Assembly: GCF_033118175.1 (NCBI RefSeq)
Contig: NC_083696.1
Location: forward strand, 38,549,001 to 38,613,000
Reading direction: 5' to 3'
DNA from: Dama dama
Lineage: Eukaryota > Chordata > Mammalia > Artiodactyla > Cervidae
Length of the DNA: 64,000 bases
Below the pieces are notes generated by a model. The model worked only from the letters and a program-made list of their open reading frames with translations, had not been told where the DNA came from and searched no databases. A program made the position numbers and the translations under genes. The stretch's first letter is position 1. Each line of letters begins with the position of its first letter. This document shows positions 42,593-55,014 of the stretch, one piece after another.

Positions 42593-44687
42593 CTTCTACA
42601 ATGACTTAGCAAAGTGGGCTGTTATCATTTAAAAATTTTTTTTGAGAAGCAAGAGCCAATTGGAAATAGGTACAAATGTGAAGTACCGGCACATAGAGGA
42701 AAACATCTTCAAACCTGCTGTATTCTGTGGGTAAGTTATTGCTTCCAAATAGGTTACATATGTTTGAAATAGAAATTGTATCTTAAAAGCCTATGGATTT
42801 TCAAGCTGTTCTCCTATAGGCCATTTTGTGACATGAATTTGGATGTTTCATTCACATATTGCTGGGGAAATTTCCCAATTCCTGGAAGAATTTAACCAAT
42901 CAACAGAGTTTTTGCAAGCTTTTCTCTTTTACTAAAACCTTTTGTACCTGCTATCTTTATGGGATAAAACGACTGAAAAAGTAACACACACAAGGCAAGA
43001 GACCTAGAAACACCTAATTATTCCTTGTTTGAAGGCCTGTTAAGAGCTTATGGTTGTGATTTTTAATTATTGTAATTAACAGTCATGTTTCCTGCTACTA
43101 AGGTTGCTCCCAATTTAGAGAATGAACGTAAACCTGTCCTCCAATGTATATTTTGTAGCACACTAATTCCGTGGGATTTTTGGCTTATTGTCAAATAAGT
43201 CAGGGGAATCCTGGATTAAACAAAGTTAAATTGTTCTCAGAATCTTTAAAATGACACTGTGTCCATATATCTCCAGGAAAGAATGAAGTTACAGCACTTC
43301 TCAAAATTATTTGACCCCCCACACCAGATCGTTTTTTCCAGTCTGTCCTGTGGGAGTAACGTCCCATGGGAGACAGTTTTGAAACATTGATATGGAGCAT
43401 CTCACGTGCATGTTTGAGTGGTGATTTTTCAGGGGTTTTACCTCCTCACACAAGTTTAAAAATCACTCTTCTGTGTCACCAAGAAAAAGTTAAGAGATTA
43501 CTAAACAATTGACGTAATATGGCAGAGACTGCTGACTGTTCCCCAGTATCCATTCTCACCTTCTCCCTTTTGACAATAGAACTTGTAATTTTTAAGTGTG
43601 AATAGAGCTGCCCAAAACATAGTCTGCCTTTCGAGCTCTCTTTGTATGAGGTGAGAATGCTGACTGCATTTTGGAGGAACTGATGTGAGAAATCTCTATG
43701 TCATGCCCTCAGAGGAGAGGGGCATATTTTCAATTTCCTCCTCCCCTGTTTCCATCGGTTGCAATGGACAGCAGGAGTTGTGATAACAGCAGTCAGAAGA
43801 GCCATATTGGGATAGGAAATAAAAGCCTCAAGTTGAGGATAACAGAAAAATGATAGAAATAGCCTGGGGTAGAGACACTGGGTCTGCCCTGGAGCACCCA
43901 CCTAGTGTTTTACATAAAAGAGAAGCTTTAATTTTGCTCAAGCCATTTTTAAAAATTGTGAAGTCTTTGTTATAGCAATTGAATTTATATCATACTAACC
44001 ACTGAGTAAGTGGATCAGGAGTAATAAGAAACATGCAGAGAGTGACAATCCTGGGTCCTCAACATACCTGAAACAGTTTTAGCTTGCTAACTAAGGAGGT
44101 GAATGGGATGCTGTTTCTTTTCTGATTATGCTGCTCTCTTATTGCCATAACTTCCCTGTAAACAGTATGCCTATTAGCTGTGACTTATTTTTCTTCTGGG
44201 GCTATTAAGTTTATTGAAAGAATTCACTTACATCATTTTTGTTTTTTTTTTACAGTTCTTTTCTTCAGAGTTCACGGTGGAAAATTCGACATACTGTATA
44301 TTTTTTTGTTGGGGGGGGAGGGAGGAAGATATCATTCTCTCTCTTTTATTTATTTATTTTTTTTGCAGAGATTGAATTCTTTCCTCAGACCAGTTTTCAG
44401 AATATGGAACACTTCAGAACTGTGTCAATCCTGAATTGTCATTCCCATTTTCATATCACCTGTGGTAGAAGTTCAATGAACTGAGAATCTATTGAAAAGC
44501 TATTATATACCCAGCTTTATGCTGAAATCCATGGAACACAAAGGCCCCACAGTCAAACTAGAAACTGGTGTTCCTGCCCTGCCTTCATAGGGCTTTTTTT
44601 TTTTTTTTTTAACACAGATGTGTTGTATATGGCTCCTCTTTCAGTGTATAATGTCTCCAACATGAGATTTAATCAATCATGGATCTA
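42593..44687. other. Mostly unique intergenic sequence
   Basis: About 2.1 kb, the second longest stretch poor in young repeats. 43500-43925 could be an old DNA-transposon or LTR fragment (ends 'tttacataaaagagaagctt') but I cannot name it. T-runs at 44241 and 44591-44611 and a G-run at 44313-44320. Short frames show no domain. Confidence 0.4.
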
Positions 44688-45068
44688 GAGACTGTCATAC
44701 TGAGTAATATAAGCCAGAAAGAGAAAAACAAATATTGCATATTAACACATATCTGTGGAATCTAGAAAAATGCACAGATGAACCAATTTGCAAAGCAGAG
44801 ATAGAGACACAGACAGAGAACAAATGTGTGGACAACAAGTGAGGAGAGGAGGTAGGATGAATTGAGAGGTTGGGGTTGACACATATACACTATTGATACT
44901 ATGTATAAAACAGACACCTAATGAGAACCTACCCAGCGCTCTGCTGACCTGCATGGGAAGGAAACCCAAAAGGAGGAGATGTATGTATGCACAGGGCTGA
45001 CTCACTTTGCTGTGCTGCAGAGACTAATACAGTATTGAAAAGCAACTGTCCTCCAATAAAAATTTAAA
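44688..45068 (+). mobile_element. L1 (ruminant type) 3' UTR, sense
   Basis: 'agagactgtcatactgagta', 'agccagaaagagaaaaacaa', 'gatgaaccaatttgcaaagc', 'cctccaataaaaatttaaaa'. 5'-truncated. Complete at the 3' end with the poly(A)-signal-like 'aataaaaatt'. Confidence 0.88.
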
Positions 45069-45989
45069 AGTCAAAACAACAAGCAAACAAAAATACAAGT
45101 ACCAAACACCTACTGTGTCTCTAGTGTTGCTATAGGTATTATGGATGCTATGAGATTCACCAAACAAGATTCTTTAGGATTAATGAAACATCCCATGTAA
45201 CAATTAGCAAACAAGATAACACAGTTAAAGTTTATTGGTACTGATTTGATGAATGTGGGCACTCAGGTGGTCAGTGGTCACTGTATGACAGGTTTATACT
45301 AATCCCCTGGCCAAATCTCTGTAGTTCTCTGTCCAAGAATTAATTTCTTTATAGAGGAAAGAGTCAGGAAGGGTCAGATGTGAGAGAAGATTGTGACGTG
45401 AGGTGGAAAGAGTTTTCCACATTCTTTATCCACCATGGCTCCCTTTCTGATACAAACCATCTGCCATTTTCATTGTTTCTCACATTTGCAAAGTGACTGT
45501 GATATCTGAGAACTAGTTTGGATGGTCAGAAAAGGAAAGACGGCAACCAGCTTTGATGGAGATAAATAAGCCCCTTTTCTAAACAATTTGCTTTGTGCCT
45601 GCTGGTGGTGGCTTTGTGATTTATTGAAATGTCTGTCCCAGTGCAAGACCCACATTTCTATATGAGGGAAGCTTCATTTTAATATTGACTGCATCATCTG
45701 GAGGCAAAAATAGTCACAGATTGATTCTTGCTTCAGAGTCATTTTTATCTTCAGGGCATCTCTAGTCACCAGGTATCCCACAGATTTAAGGCAGTTTTTC
45801 TTGGATTCTCATTTTTATGAGGATTGCTAGAGATGTGTGAAGTTCCAGGATTCCAGGAAAGAAATGATGCAGCAGAATTTTAGATATAGAGTTGAGAATT
45901 TTTTGAGGCTAAAGTCTTTGTGTGTCAGGAATATGCACTGTGACTTTTCTCCTTTGGCTGCTGTTAAAAAATTATTTTGACCCTTGTTG
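45069..45989. other. Intergenic sequence
   Basis: No gene. The last about 30 bases (45960-45989) read on into the LTR-like sequence after the BovB at 47344. Confidence 0.4.
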
Positions 45990-45999
45990 AAACAGTAAG

Positions 46000-46970
46000 A
46001 ACTGGAAAAGGTCAGTTTTCATTTCAATCCCAAAGAAAGGCAATGCCAATGAGGGTCAGACTACCGCACAACTGCACTCATCTCACACGCTAGCAAAGTA
46101 ATGCTCAAAATTCTCCAATCCAGGCTTCAACAGTACATGAATTGTGAACTCCCAGATGTTCAAGTTGGATTTACAAAAAGCAGAGGAACCAGGGATCAAA
46201 TTGCCAACATCCATTGGATCATTGAAAAAGCAAGAAAGTTTCCAGAAAAACATCTACTTCTGCTTTATTGACTATGCCAAAGCCTTTGACTGTGCGGATC
46301 ACAACAAACTATGGAAAATTCTTAAAGAGATGGGAATACTAGACCATCTGACCTGCCTCCTGAGAAATCTGTATGGAGGTCAAGAAGCAACAGTTAGAAC
46401 CAGACATGGAACAACAGACTTGTTCCAAATTGGAAAAGGAGTATGTCAAGGCTGTATATTGTCACCCTGCTTATTTAACTTATATGCAGAGTACATCATG
46501 TGAAATGCCGGGCTGGATGAAGCACAAACTGGAATCAAGACTGCCAGGAGGAATATCAATAACCTCAGATACGCAGATGGCACCACCCTTATAGCAGAAA
46601 GCGAAGAAGAACTAAAGAGCCTCTTGATGAAAGTGAAAGGGGAGAGTGAAAAAGTTGGTTTAAAGCTCAGCATTCAAAAAACTAAGATCATGGCATCTGG
46701 TCCCATCACTTCATGGCAAATAGATGGGGAAACAATGGAAACAGTGACAGACTTTATTTGGGGGGCTCCAAAATCACTGCAGATGGTGACTGCAGCCATG
46801 AAATTAAAAGACGCTTGCTCCTTGGAAGAAAAGCTATGACCAACCTAGACAGCATATTAAAAAGCAGAGACATTACTTTGCCAACAAAGGTCTGTCTAGT
46901 CAAAGCTACGGTTTTTCCAGCAGTCATGTATAGATGTGAGAGTTGGACTATAAAGAGAGCTGAATGCTGA
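46000..46970 (+). pseudogene. BovB reverse transcriptase remnant with lost catalytic Asp
   Basis: The RT part is broken in three ways. An extra base near 46225 shifts the early part. A stop at 46501-46503 cuts the frame after the 'AEYIM' region. The catalytic box at 46570-46581 reads YADG instead of YADD, so the second metal-binding aspartate is lost. Later parts (46624-46970) are again frame-shifted. Confidence 0.88.
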
Positions 46971-47343
46971 AGAATCAATGCTTTTGAACTGTGGTGTTGG
47001 AGAAGACTGTTAAGAGTCCCTTGGACTGCAAGGAGATCCAACCAGTCAATCCTAAAGGAAATCAGTCCTGAATATTCATTGGAAGGCCTGATGCTGAAAC
47101 TCCAATACTTTGGCCACCTGATGCAAAGAGCTGACTCACTGGAAAAGACCCTGATGCTGGGAAAGATTGAAGGTGGCAGGAGAAGGGGATGACAGAGAAT
47201 GAGATGGCTGGATGGCATCACCAACTCAATGGACATGAGTTTGAACAAGCTCTGGGAGTTGGTGATGGACAGGGAAGCCTGGCGTGCTGCAGTCCATGGG
47301 GTTGCAAAGAGTCAGACACGACTGAGTGCCTGAACTGAACTGA
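46000..47343 (+). mobile_element. BovB (RTE LINE), 5'-truncated
   Basis: Starts within the RT domain ('gaactggaaaaggtcagtt') and ends in the tail 'gcctgaactgaactgaa'. Perfect 10-bp TSD 'aaacagtaag' at 45990-45999 and 47344-47353, so both ends and the target site are known. The target lies in an LTR-like sequence. Confidence 0.95.
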
Positions 47344-47830
47344 AAACAGTAAGGCAGGCTTTATTTAGGATTGTGTCACTGTGGTGTAGATTACCACAAT
47401 GGGGTTTTGCAACAGTGGAGAGAGACTGGGCTCAAATTTGAATATAATAAGGAAAAGTGGGGATTTATAATACTGTGAGGGGGTGAGGGGAGGGGGGTCT
47501 GTGGATGGAAAATTCCTGAGAGAGTAAAGTAATTCTTTGCTAAGCTGATCTAACAGGATTCTTACTGAAAGCAGGCCAAGGTCGTCAGATCTTGGGAGAT
47601 GGTGGAGGCTGAGGAAACTGATCAGATGTTGATGGGGGATTAGAGAGCCGAGGGCAAGGGACTGTGGCTGAATAAAGTTAGCAAGATTCTTGTGAAAACT
47701 GGGCTTCTGACGACATGCTCAGTGATGGGGCCTGTCTGGAGTTTGTTTGACAAAGCAGAGACTGTTTGTCAAACCCCCAGTAGAATGCTGGGAACCAAGT
47801 AAGAACAAATAGGGCAAGCATGATTGGAGG
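47344..47830 (-). mobile_element. Possible ruminant ERV LTR, antisense
   Basis: 'aaggcaggctttatttagga' at the left would be a reversed polyadenylation signal, followed by long purine-rich LTR-like text ('gaggctgaggaaactgatca', 'gtttgacaaagcagagact'). The left border lies before the BovB, near 45960. Recognition by wording only; no internal retroviral frame. Confidence 0.4.
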
Positions 47831-48022
47831 CAGAGGTTTTATTAAAGGAAACGTGAAAAGAAAAGGACTTTGAACATCTACTCCATGTCAGGCATGGACC
47901 TCCCTTCTCTTTACCTCCTTTAATCCTCAACAAGAAGTAGATGGAGTGATTTTATGTTGTCAACCAGACAATGGTGCAGAAAGTGACAAGAGTCTATTTG
48001 TGGGCTTAAGAATTGCAATTCT

Positions 48023-48292
48023 CCACTTCCCTGGTGGTCTAATAATGCAGGGGACGTGGGTTTGATGCCTGGTCCAGGAGGATTCCACATGCCACGAAGC
48101 AACTAAACCCATGTACCACAACTACTGAGCCTGAGCTCTAGAGCCCCTGCTCCACAACAGAAGTCCCTGCAGTGAGAAGCCAGCACGCCACAACCGGACG
48201 GTAACCCCACTCGCCGCAACTAGAGAAAGCCCATGCGAGGCAACAACGACCCAGCGCAGCCAAAAATAAATACAAATTAAGGGAAAAAGAGT
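48023..48292 (+). mobile_element. CHR-type SINE, long form
   Basis: 'cacttccctggtggtctaat' head, 'gtaccacaactactgagcct' body, 'aaaaataaatacaaattaa' tail. 13-bp TSD with one mismatch: 'gaattgcaattct' (48010-48022) and 'gaattgtaattct' (48293-48305). Confidence 0.94.
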
Positions 48293-48305
48293 GAATTGTA
48301 ATTCT

Positions 48306-48667
48306 GGAGGTAAGGAAGAAGTGTTTCAGGGAAGAGAAAGAGACAGGGGCTTATAAAGACAAAAAGCCGCGAGGCTGTTAAACGTTGCCCCCAAGAATTG
48401 TGGTTGACTCTAACATGAGTGAGAAAATATCTGCCCTTAAGAACTCACGAGTTGTTTCAGGGCAAGGGTCCAATAAGTAGACAGGCTGTCACGAGCTATT
48501 TTAGGGTGAGGGTTTGAGTTTCTGGGAGATGTCCTGGATGCTTTCATTAAAACAATAAACGGTGCAAAAATCAGATTCCAGCAAGGCTGAATAGTGCAGA
48601 AGTCACCATCTGCAATGGCCCCTTGGCTGCATTTTAGAAAGTTCTCTTAGCAATACTGATTCTATTT
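48306..48667. other. Intergenic sequence
   Basis: No element recognised; purine-rich on the + strand around 48300-48370. Confidence 0.4.
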
Positions 48668-48790
48668 TGAGTTTCCTTCCACAATGGAAAAGAAAATTGA
48701 GATTTAGGGAGATTAAGTAACTTGCAGAGTTGACCAAGGTGGGATTCAAACACTTGTCTATCTATATCCTGGACAATAAGCAAAGCAGAG
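48668..48790 (-). mobile_element. MIR SINE fragment, antisense
   Basis: 'gaaaattgagatttagggag', 'attaagtaacttgcagagtt' and 'ggtgggattcaaacacttgt' match the reversed MIR core. Very diverged. Confidence 0.6.
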
Positions 48791-48892
48791 GTGACTTGTT
48801 TGGGCTGAAAAATGTGGGAGCACTTTCCTAAATGTCCTGTATTATTTAAGATCTCGTAAGGCATTCTCAAATAATAGGTTGAGAGGAAACTC

Positions 48893-49270
48893 ATTTTGTT
48901 GTTCTTGTTTCATTTGCTAAGTCATGTCTGACTCTTTGTGACCCCATGGATTGTGGCTTGCCAGGCTTCTCTGTCCTTCACTATCTCCTGGAGTTTGTTC
49001 AGATTCATGTCAATTGAGTCAGTGATGCTATCTAAGCATTTCATCCTCTGCCTCCCCTTTCTTCTTTTGCCTTCAATCTTTCCCAGCATCAGGGTCTTTT
49101 CCAGTGAGTTGTCTCTTCACATCAGATGGCCAAAGTATTAGAGCTTCAGTTTCAGCATCAGTCCTTCCAATGAATATACAGGATTGATTTCCTTTAAGAT
49201 TGACCAGTTTGATGTCCCTGCTGTCCAAGGGACTCTCAAGAGTCTTTTCCAGCATCACAATTCAAAAGCA
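48893..49270 (-). mobile_element. BovB 3' end, antisense
   Basis: Reversed tail 'tttgctaagtcatgtctgac', then 'gtgatgctatctaagcattt', 'tttcccagcatcagggtctt' and 'ccaagggactctcaagagtc', ending near 'cacaattcaaaagc'. About 0.38 kb, 5'-truncated. Confidence 0.92.
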
Positions 49271-51544
49271 AACTGAAATAGAATTTTTCTGACAGCCTCA
49301 TGGAATGGTGGATCACATCAGATTATTTTGGATTGAGAGGAGGAAAGGTGACATTTATTGCACACTGATGTAGATTCCAATTCATGCATCACATGCGTAA
49401 AGTGACCCAACTGCAGTCATCACGAGTGTGAAGGCAGTGTCGGCGCCATCATCAGGGAACAACTGAGCTCTACCTTGTCAACTCTAGATGTCACTCTAAG
49501 AGCGTGTGTTAGAGGCATCCAAACTGACTGCAGAAGCCCTGGCTTCGGTGCATTCCTTTTAGCTGACTCATGGTGCAGTTCTCTTTCAATCACAGCTATC
49601 TGAGGCAGGAACTGATGCAGAGAACAATATTGTTAACACAGCCATTTGAGACACCCCTAAGATTAACATTAGAAAGTTGGGAGTTGTCATGGAGATAAGA
49701 GCTCTGTATGGCCCTGACCCCCAACCAGGGAAGGTTTGCAGAACACAAAGCATTCAGGGCTTTGTGAACTCAACAAGCTTTAACAGGGCAGGGCTTTTGT
49801 CCTGCAGACAGAAATTCTCTAAGAAAAAAAATTCCTCGGAGGGAAAAATAACAGTGCTATAATTATCAGAGCAAATATATCACATGGTATATTCACTTAA
49901 CTTCATGGTAGGTACATTCTGTGCTTTATCCTACAGGAGATACAGATACAGGATAATGATGGGGGTGAATGAAGATTCCTGAGATTCATGGTTTCAGGGA
50001 ATGAGTTCTCTGCCCCCTGATTCTATGTTCAGGCAATCGCCTGGGTGAAGGCTGCTTCTTGCCATAGTAGCCAAAAGCAGAGAGATGGAGAGAGCATGAA
50101 AGGCCAAGGGTAGAAGAGAAAGGGGGCTGGTCAGCTTTCTTCCTCCCTCTGTACTCTAGAGCCATGTGAGTATTCTCAATATAGCAAGCCGATGGTGCCT
50201 TTTTCTTATTCCCTGTGATCCTTTAAAATTCTCTGTACTACTTTTTTTGTGTATGCTGCTGAATGTTTGGTTTGAGAAGAATTGCAGCAGACTGCAAAAA
50301 ATTCTGTTCTTTTGATTCACAAATGGGGTGGTTTGCAGTTAGTACTGCAAATGTGTTCAAACAGTATGCAAATTAGGACCTCAAGGATCGAAGAGTTGAA
50401 CACAGCCTGGTAGCAACATTCTGCCCAGGTTTTATCTTAAGAGTATAGAGCACTTTAGTGGCTACGGGACCAGACTGGACTACACTGGGTTGGACCTAAG
50501 GGAATGTGGAGCTGTGATGGAAGGCAAGGAATTTGAATTCTGGAGTAATTCAAATCCCTGTAACTTCAAAGCTCATGAACAACTTTCTACTAACTAGATT
50601 TGCTGGAAAGTCTTACCGCTGAAACTTGAAACTGTCTATACCACTCAGTTTGTATACATGACCATGACTACTATTCATCTGTCCCCACTTGTCTGCAGTA
50701 ATGTGTTTACTTGTGTTTACTAATGTGTTTACTATTGTCTTCATTAATGTGTTTACTATTGTGGAAACTCTTGCCAAATAAGAAGAAAGTTGCAAAAACT
50801 TTCATTATTCATTGCAGGAATTTTGTGGGAAAACCCATTTAAATGAACTGTTGCATTTTTCAATAGATAGCTAATAGCATTAATTCTACAAGTCTCTTCA
50901 AAACCCTCACTTTTCAGTGTCCACCAGTCCTCAAATATGGTATCATGATTCCTAGTCCTAACAAGACACAGCAGGGAAACCAAACCCCGAATCCCATACA
51001 GATTCTAACGTGGCCCCACCCCTCTGAAATTAAGTAGAGTTTCCGCTCACAAACAACTGGGCTTTGAGTCACTGATAGAGTATTTTGGTGGTATGTAATG
51101 CCCTTGATCTCTCAAGTGCATTTGCTTACTGATCACTTCTTTCATCCTAATCTCTCTTGGCTTTTGGGATCCCCCACTCTCTTGGATTCTTCCTACCTAG
51201 AAGGCATCTTGTTTTCAAGACTCCTCAGAAACATCTCTAAACAGATGACTATAAAATTATACTTTCAGCGAGATTTGTTTCTACTTTCTCCCTACAACAA
51301 GAGGTTTCCTCATGAATATTTCTTTGTCATCACAAATTCAATGGGTTCCCGTCTTCCCCACTTCTGATAATAACACTACATGACCATCACATTTGAAATC
51401 TTTTTATCTTTGCCTCATTCCTTTCTTTTATTGTTTATAAACATTCACTAAATCTTGTTACTTTATCCCCAAAACATTTATATTGGTTCCCCTTCTTTAT
51501 ATTTCTGCTACTGCCCACCCAATCTCAACTTTTATGGTTTTTGT
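49271..51544. other. Mostly unique intergenic sequence
   Basis: About 2.3 kb without young repeats. Frames of 60-89 codons have no visible domain. A short minisatellite-like block lies at 50698-50763. Confidence 0.45.
50698..50763. repeat. Short imperfect tandem repeat
   Basis: The word 'aatgtgtttact' occurs three times (about 50700, 50723 and 50747), the last two in a near 24-base period ('taatgtgtttactattgt'). Too short to call a satellite. Confidence 0.8.
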
Positions 51545-51553
51545 TTGCCATCT

Positions 51554-51671
51554 TTTCTTTTTGGCTGTGTTGTGTAGCATGCAGGATCTTAGTTCCCTGA
51601 CCAGGGATCAAATATGAGCCCCCTGCAGTGGAATAGTGGAGTCCTAACCACTGGACCACCAGGAAAGTCCC
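51554..51671 (-). mobile_element. CHR-type SINE, antisense
   Basis: 'ttccctgaccagggatcaaa' and 'ggaccaccaggaaagtccc'. 9-bp TSD with one mismatch: 'ttgccatct' (51545-51553) and 'ttaccatct' (51672-51680). Confidence 0.9.
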
Positions 51672-51680
51672 TTACCATCT

Positions 51681-52011
51681 CTGCTAAGCCCCCGTAACTG
51701 CCCTGTCCTCTCTCAATAAAAATACCACCCCCCCACACACTACTTTATTGTATGTACTCCTCTGAGGTTTCACTGGAATTTATGAATCTTTTTCCCTCCA
51801 GAAAAATGTAATTTTGCATATATATACAAAATTCTTTTTTCACAGAATCCCTGGAAGCCAAATTATTATCCTAACTGTTGCCCCTATGTCTAATATCATC
51901 CTTCTCATTCCATTCAGGCAGCTCCCACATAAACCTTTAAATAATGTGACTCCCTATAAATGATTGGTGTTAAATGGCAAAAATTCAATCGAGTAAATTT
52001 TAAAAATACAG
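51681..52011. other. Intergenic sequence
   Basis: Pyrimidine-rich and featureless. No gene. Confidence 0.4.
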
Positions 52012-52615
52012 TTGGCTTTATAAAATGATTTATGAGTTGTGCAGCATCCTGCCTAGCAAGTGGAGAAGAGCTCCCAAGAGCTATACAAGATGGAAGGTTT
52101 TAATAGGCAGAGAGTGGATCACCTCCCCTTCTTTTGGGGGATGTGTCGGATGACTTCATTGGTGCTGACCAGAAAATTCCAAACTGACTGGTTAAGACTG
52201 CATTTCTGGACTTCCTTGGTGGTCCAGTGGTGTTAAGACTCTGCCTGCCAATGCAAGGGACATGGGTTTGATCCCCGGTCTGGGAAGGCTCCACATGTCA
52301 TGGGGCAACTAAGTCTGTGTGTCACAACTACTGAGCCTGCATGCTGCAACTATGGAAACCCATGCTCCCTAGGGCCCTTTATTCAACAAGAGAAGATGCT
52401 GCAATGAGAAGCCCGTGCACCGTAACTAGAGAAAGCCTGCATGCAGCAACAAAGACCTAGTGCAGCCAAAAATAAATAATTTTTAAAAACAAGACTGCAT
52501 TCCCGAAGAAGACTGAAACTGCAACTGGGTTAGGGATTAAGCTTCGGCTTGGTGATGTGGTCTTAGTTAAGTGACTCCATTTTGCCTGTTGTCTCTTTTT
52601 TAACACTGGTAATGG
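52012..52615 (-). mobile_element. Probable ruminant ERV LTR, antisense, split
   Basis: Left part 'gcagcatcctgcctagcaag', 'gatgacttcattggtgctga', 'ctgactggttaagactgc'; right part after the SINE 'agaagactgaaactgcaact', 'gtggtcttagttaagtgact'. It reads as one LTR whose parts join across the SINE TSD. Family not certain. Confidence 0.5.
52205..52490 (+). mobile_element. CHR-type SINE, long form, in LTR
   Basis: Head 'ggacttccttggtggtccag', body 'gtcacaactactgagcctgc', tail 'aataaataattttta'. Perfect 11-bp TSD 'aagactgcatt' at 52194-52204 and 52491-52501. Confidence 0.94.
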
Positions 52616-54180
52616 TTTCTTATTAAAATTCAGGCTAAATCCTGAGGCTCAGTTTAGCCCTGAGGCTAAAAGCCTTTCTCAATTCTGTCAGTGGGGCTCA
52701 AACTCTCCTTTCAGTTTCATACCCTTAAACACAGAAGTAAAATAAACCAGACCAAAATTAATCAAGAAATTAATTGAGCACTCATTAAGTACCAGGGAGT
52801 TCTGTACTGGGGACAGCAACTCTCTCACCTAAGCCTCCTACCCTTGTCTGACGCATCTGTCTCCTTGTTGTCTGCAGGACATGAGGGAACTGCGTGGGCC
52901 ATGGATTTAGGCAGACTTGGGTTTGGAATGAAGGGTAACAGAATATGACACCCCCAAATATGCTTTTTTGGCAGAAGGATTATTTTGAGCTGATTATTCT
53001 GGGAAACAGCAGACATAGGAGGAACTCTGAAAATAAAAGTTGGTCTTTTGTAAGGGAGATTTACATTTATAAAGGGACTCTCCTTTTGTGAAGGGACTGC
53101 CCTCTCTGTATGGAAGAGAAGGGCGGCTAGATCACAGGAGGGTCTTACAATGGAGAGGGCAGACTTAAATCAGCATAGCAACTCTCACCCCTATTTACCA
53201 TTGTTTTCTGTTAAACTCCCATAACTACCCTCTCTGCCCTCCAACACACACCCACCCCTCTCCCCCACACACCCACACACTTTTTACTTTTGTCTTTAGT
53301 TGAAGACGGTATTTAATGAGTTACTCAAAGCTATCTCTTTTTTATAGGGGTCTCAGCCAAGAACCTCAGAAGAGTAGAAAGACAATGATTTTGTTCTCCC
53401 CTATAGAAACACCAATCTGATCTTTGAGTATCACTTTTTCTCCTGGAAAATGGAGATACTAGTTACTACAGTTAAGTAGTTGTGAACGTGCATTTGTGTG
53501 TCCAGTTACATAAGGTGTGAATGAGACTGCAGCTTGCCTTCCATCTTCTATTGCTGACGATCTCTCAGCTCTACCATCTCCCACCCCTTCTCCCTCCTCC
53601 AGGTGTAACCCTTGCCTGTTCTTGACGCCAGCCCCTGAATGCCAGCTGTTGCACTGTACCTCTGTACTTTTCAGGCGCTCTACTCTAAGATTAAACTTCA
53701 TGTGTGTGTCTTTGTTGTTTATGTGTTATTTGTGTGAAAAGTAGTGCAAACCTATCACAGTACTATATAGCCAATTGTGTTAGTTGACACCTAGGCTGAA
53801 CTTAGTTGGACTTATGAACAAATTGGACTTAACAAACTCGCTCTCAGAACAGAACTCATTCGTGTGTAGGAGACTTCCTGTATTCTCAGGCTTGAGATGA
53901 AGATTACATAGGACAACACAAAGTACCTAGAAGAAATCTTGGCACCCAGGAGCTACTCTACAAGCCCTTGCTTTTTTCCAAGCTAAATATATCATTTGAA
54001 TGCTTCTTATTTAACAAATAATTGCTGCAGTTTTTCACCAGGTGAACCCCTCAGCAGAAGATACTTCTCTCACAACTGGCCTTCCCAAGTCAGAAAATTG
54101 CTGAATGCCTTCAGAAGATCAATTAGTATATGTTAGTTAAGCAGAAACTGTGAGGGCTGGCTAGTCCCTCCGTAGACAGT
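52616..54180. other. Intergenic sequence with old repeat traces
   Basis: 52930-53460 may be an old LTR ('aaatcagcatagcaactctc', CA-rich stretch 53248-53281). 53742-53885 ('aattggacttaacaaactcg', 'gtaggagacttcctgta') resembles an old Tigger-like DNA transposon. Both are tentative. The frames at 53459-53744 lie on opposite strands over the same DNA and have no domain. Confidence 0.3.
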
Positions 54181-54288
54181 AAGATTCATAGCAGCACTAT
54201 GCACAATAACCAGTAGGTGGAAATAACACAAATGTCATCAGTGGGTGAATGGATAAACCAAATACTTTGTGTCCCCACAATAGTATGG

Positions 54289-54497
54289 GCTTTCCTGGTG
54301 TTCAGCAATAAAGAATCTGCCTGGAATGCAGCAGACGCAGATTCAATCTCAGGGTCAGAAAGATCCCCTGGAGAAGGTAATGGCTACCCACTCTAGTATT
54401 CTTGACTGGAAATCCTACGGACATAGGAGTGTGGCGAGCTATAGTCCTTAGGGTTTCCAAGAGTTTGACATGACTTAGTGACTAAAAACAACAACAA
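54289..54497 (+). mobile_element. Bov-tA SINE in L1
   Basis: Head 'gggctttcctggtgttcagc', body 'ccactctagtattcttgact', tail 'gacttagtgactaaaaacaa'. Diverged. It separates 'cacaatagtat' from 'gatggaatatt' of the host L1. Confidence 0.9.
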
Positions 54498-54818
54498 CAT
54501 GATGGAATATTATTCAGCCATAAAAAGGAATGAAGTACTGATACATACTATAACCTAAATGAACTGGGAAAGCTTTATGCTAAGTAAAAGAAGTCAGACA
54601 CAAAAGACTTATATTCCTTTTATATGAAATATCCAGAATAGGCAAATCCATAGACACAGGAAGCAGACTGGTGGTTGCCACAGGGGCCGGGTAAAGGAGA
54701 GAATTTGGAGTGATTGTTTAATCGGAGCTTTTCTCTGGGGTGGTAAAAATGTTTTTAAACTAGCAAGAGGTGGTGCTTGCATTGTGAAAGTATTAAATGC
54801 TACTGAATTGTGGACTTT

Positions 54819-55014
54819 CTTTTTTTAAGATTTTTTTTTTTGATGTGGACTATTTTTTTTAACGTCTTTATTGAATTTGTTACAATATTGCTTCTGTTTT
54901 AGGTTTCAGTTTTTTGACCAGGAGGCATGTGGGACCTTAGTTCCTCAACTAGGGATTGAACCTGCACTTCCTGCATTAGAAGGCAAGGTCTTACTGGAGC
55001 ACCAGGCAAGTCCC
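54819..55014 (-). mobile_element. CHR-related SINE (long-tail form), antisense, in L1
   Basis: 'aagatttttttttttgatgt', 'ttgaatttgttacaatattg', 'gtcttactggagcaccaggc'. TSD 'ctgaattgtggacttt' (54803-54818) and 'ctgaattacagacttt' (55015-55030). The right copy is followed by a further 'aattacagacttt' (55031-55043). Confidence 0.9.

Noticed and set aside
53742..53885. Tigger-like DNA transposon as a firm call
   Set aside because: Only a short stretch resembles remembered element wording; no terminal inverted repeat could be matched at both ends.
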